DNA of 64,000 nucleotides from CATQHD01 sp965202675 (GTDB lineage: Bacteria > Actinomycetota > Acidimicrobiia > Spongiisociales > Spongiisociaceae): contig OZ241842.1 of the NCBI GenBank assembly GCA_965202675.1, forward strand, positions 1-64,000, in the 5' to 3' direction. Positions 1 to 6,896 of this stretch are shown one piece after another (position 1 is the first letter of the stretch; every line of letters starts with the position of its first letter). Below the pieces are notes generated by a model. The model ran no database searches and was not told where the DNA came from. It was given only the letters and a program-made list of their open reading frames with translations. Made by a program: the position numbers and the translations under genes.

Positions 1-119
1 GGAAGAGCGCATTTTGTCAATGTGCCCAGAGCGCCTCGGGTGCCTTCGTTAGATGTGATGACGGCCTTTGCAGGTTATGTCGGGGTTGCAACCCGCCGTG
101 ATGGGGTGGTAGGGCGGAC

Positions 120-344
120 ATGGCCGAGATGATGACCGCCGCCTTCGGTCTAACCCTGCCCGCGAGTCCTCAAGGGGTGTTTGCCGACATGGAGGGTCAA
201 CCCGGCCGGGCGGTCAGCGCCGCCGAAGCCCTGAGGACAGCCGGGGTCACCGCCGGATGCTCGGCCTCGCCGCTCCGCTTCTGCCCCGGCCGGCCCATCA
301 CCAGAGCGCAGATGGCGTCGTTCTTCTATCGCGCCCTGTCGTAG
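120..344 (+). pseudogene. SLH-like repeat fragment of a secreted protein (C-terminal remnant)
   Basis: A 74-residue reading frame contains one S-layer-homology-like repeat: a GVFAD motif, then GVTAGC, then FCPGRPITRAQMASFF and a terminal RALS. This arrangement is typical of the last repeat of large secreted proteins in Acidimicrobiia. No signal peptide or other domain is present and a stop codon (99-101) lies just upstream, so this is probably a remnant or a gene whose upstream part is frameshifted or outside the window. Its TAG stop lies inside the left inverted repeat of the adjacent AT-rich element, which may have trimmed the original end. It could alternatively be a free-standing small protein. 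Confidence 0.45.
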
Positions 345-541
345 ATGGGTAGTTCCAAGGGATAAGGGTTTTGTTTACGCCGATCAAACGCAGAAACACG
401 GGATACCAGCACAGTCCCAATCGCCGAAAGGCCAAGCTAACGGCTCATTCGTCATCATCCTGGTTATCATGTGTTTTGTAATCAATCTAAACCATTATTA
501 TATACTCTTGTAGTCATGGCAACCTTGGAGCTACCCATCTA
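342..541. mobile_element. Small AT-rich element bounded by 19-bp inverted repeats (MITE-like)
   Basis: Positions 342-360 and 523-541 are inverted copies of each other with 18 of 19 bases matching. They enclose about 160 bp that is far more AT-rich than the flanks and holds no convincing gene. The size and structure resemble a miniature inverted-repeat element. I see no clear target-site duplication. The interior contains a TATACT-like -10 hexamer near 500-505, so it may also supply a promoter. Confidence 0.45.
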
Positions 542-583
542 GGGCGGCTGCGGCATGACCGGAGCGGCGGGGGAAGCCGATGG

Positions 584-1285
584 TCAACGGAACATGTCCT
601 CGGCGGGGTCGCGTATCAGGTCGGCGCTGCTTCCCTCGCCGGGGGGGCGGGCCGCTCCTCTTATCACGGCGGCGGGGATGCTGAGAGCCTTGCCCATTAC
701 CAGGTCGGCGGCGGCGGCCAGCTCGTCGGCCAGGGCCACTTCGGTTACCTCCAGGGTGTTGCCGAACGTGTCGAGGGTTCCCCGGTAGTCGACCACCGCC
801 GGCAGTCCGGCTACGCCGATAGCTACATCGCAGAGGCCGCGCCGCCACGCCCGTCCGAAGGTGTCGGTGATGATCACCCCCACATCCGCTCCGGTTGCCT
901 GCCGGAGGCGGGCGCGGATCCGGCGGGCGGAGCGGTCCGGGTCCATCGGCAGCAGCACGAGCGTGCCCGGCGCGGTGTTGGAGCGGTCCACCCCGGCGTT
1001 GGCGCACACGAAGCCGTGGCGGGTCTCGGTAATCACCAGCTCGCCCCGCCTCCTGAGCACCGCCTTCGCTTCCCGGTGGATCACCCGCAGGCGGGCGTCG
1101 GGGCCGCCCCCCGCCTCCTCCACCCGGCCCTCCGCCTTGGATACCAGCTTGTGGGTAACCACCATCACGTCCCCGCCCTCGAGCGCTATCCCCGACGTCT
1201 TCAGCCCCCCTAGCAGCAGGCCGGTCACGTCGTCGCCCGGGCGGGCCTCCCCGATGCCCTTCACCGGCATTATCGAGACCGTCAC
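584..1285 (-). CDS. cofE: Coenzyme F420-0:L-glutamate ligase
   Basis: This 233-residue protein adds glutamate to the F420-0 intermediate in the cytoplasm, building the tail of the deazaflavin cofactor F420. Family motifs are visible: THKLVSKAEG at about residues 44-53, ITETRHGF and CANAGVDRSN at about 85-103, ITDTFGRAWRRG at about 139-150 and DTFGN near 172. The length matches stand-alone CofE; the C-terminal nitroreductase domain found in mycobacterial FbiB is absent. A GTG start is used, 13 bp after the cofD stop, so the two are co-transcribed. The pair lies divergent to the envelope glycosylation cluster, as in other actinobacteria. Confidence 0.92.
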   Translation of the reverse strand: MTVSIMPVKGIGEARPGDDVTGLLLGGLKTSGIALEGGDVMVVTHKLVSKAEGRVEEAGGGPDARLRVIHREAKAVLRRRGELVITETRHGFVCANAGVDRSNTAPGTLVLLPMDPDRSARRIRARLRQATGADVGVIITDTFGRAWRRGLCDVAIGVAGLPAVVDYRGTLDTFGNTLEVTEVALADELAAAADLVMGKALSIPAAVIRGAARPPGEGSSADLIRDPAEDMFR

Positions 1286-1298
1286 TTCGGCCCCGCCT

Positions 1299-2228
1299 TC
1301 ACAGCAGCTCCATCATCCGTCCGGCGAACGCGACGGCCTGCTCCCGTTCGGCGATGCGGGTGGACCCGACATGCACCGAGACGCCGAGCGAAGCCAGCTC
1401 ATCTGCATCCCCGCCGTCTGCGGAGTCGATGAACAGGTCGTCCAGCATCCCCTCGTAGGCTTTCACCACCCCCGGGTTGCCCGGCGGCAGCCCCAGCGAA
1501 GCCATCACCCGGTCGGCCGGTCCCTTCAGGGCGCGCCCTCCGAACAGGGGGCTGACCGCCATCACCCGCCCCGCCTGCCGCAGCGCTTCGGCTATCTCCT
1601 CCACCGCCAGGATCGGCCAGATCGACAGGGGAGGGTTGGAAGGGGCGATGATCACCGCATCCGCCTTCCGCAGAGCAGACAGCACCCCGGGCGCCGCCTT
1701 CGCCCCCTCGGCGCCCGTGAACCGCAGCTCGGACACCTCGTCCCGATGCCCCCGCAGCACGAAATACTCCTGGAAGGGCATCCAGGCCCCTCCGCCCGCC
1801 GCGGTCCGCACCTCGGTGCGCAGCCCGTCGTCGGTGGCGGGCAGGACCCTCGACCGCACCCCCAGGGTCTCGGCCAGGCAGGCGGTTATCTCGTGGAGGG
1901 GGTCGCCCGCCTCCAGCCGCATGGTGCGGTACATGTTCAGCGCCGCGTCCGCGTCCCCCAGCCGGAAGCGGGTGTCGACCCCGAACCCCGCCAGATGGTC
2001 CATCAGCGCCGTGGTGTCGCCGGCCCGGCCCCATCCGTGGGGGCCTTCCACCCCGGCCAGCGTGTACAGCACCGTGTCGATGTCGGGCGACACCGCCAGC
2101 CCGTAGAAGGTCTCGTCGTCGCCCACGTTGACCACCACCGAAGCGTCCACTCCCGCCAGGTGCTCGAACCCCCGCGCCAGGCGGGCGCCCCCCACCCCGC
2201 CCGACAGCAGCGCCGCCCGGCTGTTCAC
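1299..2228 (-). CDS. cofD: 2-phospho-L-lactate transferase (F420 biosynthesis)
   Basis: CofD/FbiA transfers a phospholactyl-type group from the activated nucleotide donor to the deazaflavin Fo, giving F420-0 or its dehydro form. The 309-residue sequence has the glycine-rich start LLSGGVGGARLARGF at residues 7-21, NVGDDETFYGLAVSPDIDT at about 34-52 and APSNPPLSIWPIL in the second half, all characteristic of the family. A GTG start at 2228 begins right at the boundary with the divergent glycosyltransferase gene. It precedes cofE on the same strand; together they cover the last steps of F420 synthesis. Confidence 0.93.
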   Translation of the reverse strand: MNSRAALLSGGVGGARLARGFEHLAGVDASVVVNVGDDETFYGLAVSPDIDTVLYTLAGVEGPHGWGRAGDTTALMDHLAGFGVDTRFRLGDADAALNMYRTMRLEAGDPLHEITACLAETLGVRSRVLPATDDGLRTEVRTAAGGGAWMPFQEYFVLRGHRDEVSELRFTGAEGAKAAPGVLSALRKADAVIIAPSNPPLSIWPILAVEEIAEALRQAGRVMAVSPLFGGRALKGPADRVMASLGLPPGNPGVVKAYEGMLDDLFIDSADGGDADELASLGVSVHVGSTRIAEREQAVAFAGRMMELL

Positions 2229-2309
2229 CGGCCCCGCCTTCCGGCCGAGCCGCCCCCGCCGGTTACGGCGGTTACCTTGATATCGTTACCTGTCCACAAT
2301 GGGGCTTCG

Positions 2310-5108
2310 ATGACCACTCCTTCCGATCCGGCGGGGCGCCCGCGCGTCCTGCCGATTGTGCTTGCCCGGAAGGGGGTCGGCCTCGCCGACGTGCTGGAGT
2401 CCATCGAGGCGCAAGTGTACGAGACCGAGGATGCGGTCGTGGTGGCCGACCACCCCCTCGAAACCCCGCCCGGGTCCCCCTCCCCGAGAAGGGTGAGAAA
2501 CATCAGCCAGGCCTGGGCGTCTCTGGAAACCCCGGTGGAGTACCTGTGGCTGCTCGACGCCCGCACCACCGCCCGGCCCGATGCGCTCGAGGCCCTGGTA
2601 TCGACCGCCCTGCAGGTAGACGCCTCGGTGACGGGTTCCAAGGTGCTCGACGCCGGCCGCTCCGAGCGGCTGCTTTCGGTGGGGGGCGCCACCGATGTCT
2701 TCGGTTTCCCCTACACCGGCCTGGACCACGGAGAGCTCGACCAGGAACAGTTCGACGTCATCCGGGACGCGGCCTACCTGGAACCCGCCTCGGTGCTGGT
2801 GCGCAGGGACCTGGCCGAAGGCCTGGGCGGTCTGGACCGCAAGCTCCCGTACGCGGCCTCCGGGATGGATCTGTGCCAGCGCGCCCGCGTGCTGGGGGGC
2901 CGGGTGGTGGTGGCCCCCGCCTCGGAGGTATTCAGCCGCGTCTCGGGTGAACACCGCCTGATCACCTGGCGCGAGCAGGCCGGAAGGCTCCGGGTCATGT
3001 TCAAGACCTACTCGTTCGTGACCCTGCTCTGGACGGTGCCCAGCCTGTTCCTGCTGGGATTGCTCATGTCTGTCTACCGCCTGGCCAGGGGCGGTTGGCT
3101 CGCTCCGGTGGACTGGATCCGGACGTGGGCGTGGAACGCCTTGCATCTGCCGTCCACCTGGAGCGCCCGCCGCCGGAAGCGGACCCTCTCGTTGGCCGCC
3201 GACGCCGAGCTGTTCCGCTACCAGGTGCGGGGTTCGGTGGAGCTGCGGATGATCGCCTCCGAGCTGGGCGCGCTGTTCGGCGGCGGCAAGGACCCCGAGG
3301 AGGACGACCCCCGCCTCGAAGCTTCGCCGGCCTTCTGGCAGCGGCCCTCGGCGTTGGCGGCGGCGCTGGCGGCGGGTTTCTTGTTCGCCCTGGTCAGATC
3401 GGCCCTGCTGGACGGGCTCCCCGCCGTCGGCTACACCCTTCCGCTCCCCGAATCTGCCTGGGACGCATTGCGGGCCTACGCAGGCGGATGGCACCGGGGC
3501 GGGCTGGGCAGCCCCGAACCCATGCATCCCTCCGTGGGGGCGACCGCGGCCGTCAAGCTGCTGTTGGGCAACAGCGGATGGACGGCTTCGTGGCTGTCGG
3601 CGGGCGCGGCGGTTTCGGGGATGGGCGGGATGTTCGTCCTGGCGAGGAGGATGGGGCTGGGAATCTGGGCGGGCCTGGCGGCCGGGGCGGTGCTGCTGGC
3701 CGGGTTTCCGATGCTGGCCCTGACGGGTGAGGGGTACTGGCCGGGCCTGTTGGCGGCGGGCGGTTTCCCCTGGGCGCTGGCCAGCTTGGCGGCGCCCGCC
3801 CCCGCCGGCGGGCTGGGCTGGATCGGCCGCCTGGCCAGGGTGGGTCTGGCAACGGCCTGGACGGCCGTGTTCGCGCCGATGCTCGCCGCCGCGCCCCTCA
3901 TCTTCGGGGTTGTCTGGGCGGCGGCAACCCGGTCCTGCCGGACGCTGATCATCGGCTCGGCGGCGTCCGTCATGGCTCTGCCGGTGCTGTTCCCCTGGCT
4001 GGACTGGTGGCTGGTCCGGGATCCGGGCGGCTTGGCGTCGGGCGGGGTTCCCTTCCACCTCGATCCGGCCTGGTGGGCGTGGGCGCCGGCCGCGGCGGCG
4101 GGCCTGGCGGCGGTGATCTTCGGAAGAGGCAAGCCCATGAAGGCGGCGGCGGCGGGTCTGATGATCGGATCCGCCGGGTTTCTGGCCGCCCGGTCATCGG
4201 GCCTGGGCCTGGGCCGGGAGGTCACCGCGGCGGGGATTCTGCTGACGGGTCTGGGGGTTGCGCTGGCAGTGGCGGGCGCGCTCGACGGGCCGTCCGCCCT
4301 CGAGGACGCCCGGCTCTCCCGGCGGATGACGGCCCGTATCGGGGCGGGGGCGGCGCTGCTGGCCGCCCTGTCGACCCTGGCGGCCCTGCCGAACGGGCGC
4401 ATGGGCCTGCCCGACGACCGGTTCGGGGTGCTGGAGTTCGCCGAGACCCGGGCGGAGCGGCGCGGCCCCGACCGGATACTGATGGTGGGTCCGGGCGGCG
4501 GCCTCCCCGGGGAGCACCGCCGCCTGGAGGACGGAACCGCCTACCGGCTGGTGGGGGGGCGCCTGGATTATTCGCAGGCCTGGCTTCCCCAGCCCCGGCT
4601 GGGCGACGAGGCCCTGGAACAGACCCTTGCCGAGCTGATGGAAGGGGAGGAACTGCGCCCGGGCGGCAGGCTGGCCGAATTCGGAGTCGAATGGACGGCG
4701 GCGACCGGCTGGAGCCCCCTGGTCGATGCGCTGGCCTACCAGCTGGACATGCGTCCGCTCAGCGGCCTGTACATCGGAGAAACAGGAGCGGTCTGGGAGA
4801 ACGAAGCCGACGCCTACCGGGCTGTTACCGACCGGGGCGCTCCGTGGCGGCAGACCGGGGCGGGCTACGAGGGGCGGCTGTTCGGGGAAACGGTGCGGAT
4901 CAGCGAGAACGCCGACCCTCGTTGGGGGCCGCAGGGCTGGGAGCAGGACGGCTGGGCCAACCGAGTGTCGACCCGGCCCGGAGAAGCCGTCTTCGGGGGG
5001 GTGGCGCCCTACCGCCGGCTGGCTCTGGCTTCGGGGGCCTGGGCGGCGGCGCTGGCCGGGTTGGCGGCGGGGTGCCGGCCCTATCTCCGTCAGGAGCAGG
5101 CGCCATGA
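2310..5108 (+). CDS. Family 2 glycosyltransferase fused to a polytopic membrane domain
   Basis: The N-terminal part (about residues 10-230) is a GT-A-type glycosyltransferase: LLDARTTARPDALEAL carries the acidic metal-binding region and a late segment ends in SGMDLCQRARVLGG. A membrane helix near 236-260 follows, then several hydrophobic helices between about 370 and 640, a soluble segment, and a final helix near the C terminus. The start is the ATG at 2310; the frame stays open far upstream but that part is antisense to cofD/cofE. Its stop overlaps the next start by 4 nt. The neighbours (DUF5719-like, ManB) match a conserved actinobacterial envelope-glycan cluster; the acceptor is unknown. 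Confidence 0.8.
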   Translation: MTTPSDPAGRPRVLPIVLARKGVGLADVLESIEAQVYETEDAVVVADHPLETPPGSPSPRRVRNISQAWASLETPVEYLWLLDARTTARPDALEALVSTALQVDASVTGSKVLDAGRSERLLSVGGATDVFGFPYTGLDHGELDQEQFDVIRDAAYLEPASVLVRRDLAEGLGGLDRKLPYAASGMDLCQRARVLGGRVVVAPASEVFSRVSGEHRLITWREQAGRLRVMFKTYSFVTLLWTVPSLFLLGLLMSVYRLARGGWLAPVDWIRTWAWNALHLPSTWSARRRKRTLSLAADAELFRYQVRGSVELRMIASELGALFGGGKDPEEDDPRLEASPAFWQRPSALAAALAAGFLFALVRSALLDGLPAVGYTLPLPESAWDALRAYAGGWHRGGLGSPEPMHPSVGATAAVKLLLGNSGWTASWLSAGAAVSGMGGMFVLARRMGLGIWAGLAAGAVLLAGFPMLALTGEGYWPGLLAAGGFPWALASLAAPAPAGGLGWIGRLARVGLATAWTAVFAPMLAAAPLIFGVVWAAATRSCRTLIIGSAASVMALPVLFPWLDWWLVRDPGGLASGGVPFHLDPAWWAWAPAAAAGLAAVIFGRGKPMKAAAAGLMIGSAGFLAARSSGLGLGREVTAAGILLTGLGVALAVAGALDGPSALEDARLSRRMTARIGAGAALLAALSTLAALPNGRMGLPDDRFGVLEFAETRAERRGPDRILMVGPGGGLPGEHRRLEDGTAYRLVGGRLDYSQAWLPQPRLGDEALEQTLAELMEGEELRPGGRLAEFGVEWTAATGWSPLVDALAYQLDMRPLSGLYIGETGAVWENEADAYRAVTDRGAPWRQTGAGYEGRLFGETVRISENADPRWGPQGWEQDGWANRVSTRPGEAVFGGVAPYRRLALASGAWAAALAGLAAGCRPYLRQEQAP

Positions 5109-6412
5109 TCAGGGCCGCCGCTCTCCTGGCGGCGGGCTTCTGCACGGCGGCCGCCGTGTTCCTCACCCCGCCCTCCTCACCCGATCCGGCGCCCGACCTG
5201 CTGGCCGGAGAGGAGGAGATATTTCCCGGCCCCTCGCGGTTCATCCACTGCCCTTGGGCCTTGTCGGACGGCTCGGCCGAGGGCGTGTACACGGTGGCGG
5301 CGGACGGCCCGGCCGCCTTCGGGATTTCCTTTCCCGACGGGGAAACCACCGGCCCCCGGCTGGCCGGCGAAGCGGGGCCGGATAGGGCGGCGAGGCTGTC
5401 GAACCCCATCATCGGCGCCGTCTCGGCCCTGGTCGAGTTCTCCGAGGGAACCGGGTCGGCGGCGGCGGCGTTCTCGGGCGGCGATATGTTGGCCGGGGAT
5501 TTGTGCCCCGGCGCTGTTCCCTCCGTCTGGCACCTGCCGGGCGGATCCACCATGGAAGGAGAGCGGCTCACCCTCCGCCTCTTCAACCCGTTCACCGTCG
5601 ACGCCCGGGTCGATCTCTGGGCGCTGAGCGAGCTGGGCGCCGAGGCGGACGCGGCGTTGGACGGGTTGGCGGTGCCCGCCCGGAGAACCCGGGTGGTCGG
5701 GCTGGAGGAGATCCTGCCCGGACGGGAAGCGTTGTCGATTCTGGTGCTGCCCAGGTCGGGGGCGGTGATCCCGGCCATGATCCTGGACGCCGGCGGCGAC
5801 GCGGCGGTATGGCCGGGAGTGGGCGCCTCCGAAGCCTGGGAGTTCCCGATCGCGGCGGTGGAAGGCCTGGACACCGAGCTGGTTCTCACCAACGACGCCT
5901 CATTGGAGGTGAACTTCCTGGTGGAGGTGTTCGACGAGACCGGCGCCCTCTTCGACCCGATAGACGGGTTCATCGAGGGGCCGGGGCAGGCCCGGCTGGA
6001 TCTGGGGGGGATATCCTCCTCCGGGTTCGGGCTGCTGGTTACCGGCGACGGGGCCTTCGGGGCGGCGGTGCGCGGCCGGTCGGCTGCCGCGGCGGCGGTG
6101 TATTCAGGAACCTCCGTCAATGCCGCCGCCTGGCTGGTCCCCGGACCGGGGTCGGTTCCGGCCGACGCCCGGCTCCGGCTCCTGAACACCGGGCTGACGC
6201 CTTTTGAGGTGTCCTACACGATCCTTACCCCGTCGGGGGCGGGCCGGCGGGCCGCCCTGGAGCTGGCCCCGCTCTCGGTCGAGACCGTGGACGTTACGGA
6301 TTCCGGGGCGGCGGGCGTGCTGGTATCGGGGGAGGGGGCCTTCAGCGCCGCTTGGTGGGCCGAATCGGAAGGAAGGGCGGTGTTCGCAGGGGCGGTCCCG
6401 ATTGAGCGGTGA
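5105..6412 (+). CDS. DUF5719-like secreted protein
   Basis: The 435-residue protein begins with a short hydrophobic segment (residues 2-20) that should act as a signal peptide or anchor, followed by a beta-rich extracytoplasmic region with repeated patterns of the form RLRLLNTG/LTLRLFNPF and VVGLEEI/VETVDV. This resembles the DUF5719 family that sits directly downstream of a glycosyltransferase in many actinobacteria. The ATG overlaps the stop of the glycosyltransferase (ATGA), implying coupled translation. Function is unknown; a periplasmic partner of the membrane glycosyltransferase is an inference from the constant pairing. Confidence 0.7.
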   Translation: MIRAAALLAAGFCTAAAVFLTPPSSPDPAPDLLAGEEEIFPGPSRFIHCPWALSDGSAEGVYTVAADGPAAFGISFPDGETTGPRLAGEAGPDRAARLSNPIIGAVSALVEFSEGTGSAAAAFSGGDMLAGDLCPGAVPSVWHLPGGSTMEGERLTLRLFNPFTVDARVDLWALSELGAEADAALDGLAVPARRTRVVGLEEILPGREALSILVLPRSGAVIPAMILDAGGDAAVWPGVGASEAWEFPIAAVEGLDTELVLTNDASLEVNFLVEVFDETGALFDPIDGFIEGPGQARLDLGGISSSGFGLLVTGDGAFGAAVRGRSAAAAAVYSGTSVNAAAWLVPGPGSVPADARLRLLNTGLTPFEVSYTILTPSGAGRRAALELAPLSVETVDVTDSGAAGVLVSGEGAFSAAWWAESEGRAVFAGAVPIER

Positions 6413-6782
6413 GGCCTGGCTGAGGCTGCTGGCGGTGGGCCTGGCCGTCCTGGCGGGGGCGGTTGCGGCTCGCGTCAGGCCCCGGCGCCGTCCGCCGCCC
6501 CTGCGGGTGGAGGGAAACCTGGAAGGTCCGAGGGTCTACCTGTTCACCTCCTCCGCCTGTGATTCGTGCGGGGAGGCGCGGGCGGTCTACACGCGGGTGC
6601 TGGGGGAGGGGGGTTTCACCGAGCTGACCTGGGAGGAGCACCCTTATCTGTTCACAGATCTGGGGGTGGAGGGAATACCGAGGGGGGCGGTGGTGGACGC
6701 CGCCGGGCGGGAGACCGGGTCGTTCTCCGGGGCTCCCCGGCCGTCGGCCCTCCGCCGGGCGGTGCGGAGGATGGGCTGCTGA
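6402..6782 (+). CDS. Membrane-anchored thioredoxin-like protein
   Basis: A TTG start at 6402 overlaps the end of the upstream gene and gives a 126-residue protein. Residues 7-25 form one hydrophobic helix, followed by an arginine/proline-rich stretch and a compact thioredoxin-like fold with YLFTSSACDSCGEA; the CxxC cysteines are C53 and C56. The cis-proline region may be GIPRGAVVD. It probably faces the outside and handles a disulfide, perhaps in the neighbouring secreted protein or glycosyltransferase. The start codon is chosen because the frame upstream is antisense-like and the overlap mirrors the rest of the operon. Confidence 0.6.
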   Translation: MSGEAWLRLLAVGLAVLAGAVAARVRPRRRPPPLRVEGNLEGPRVYLFTSSACDSCGEARAVYTRVLGEGGFTELTWEEHPYLFTDLGVEGIPRGAVVDAAGRETGSFSGAPRPSALRRAVRRMGC

Positions 6783-6896
6783 AGGGCGCCCGGCCTTGCC
6801 GCACCGTTTACGATTCTGCGGAACCGCCCGGGTGCGCCCCGGACCCCCGGGGCGTTTGCGGCCCGAGCCGAGGAATAACATGAGGTCCGCTCCCAG

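Noticed and set aside
861..2309. N-terminal extension of the first glycosyltransferase frame
   Set aside because: The extension is antisense to cofE and cofD and has no domain; the GT2 domain begins right after the ATG at 2310.
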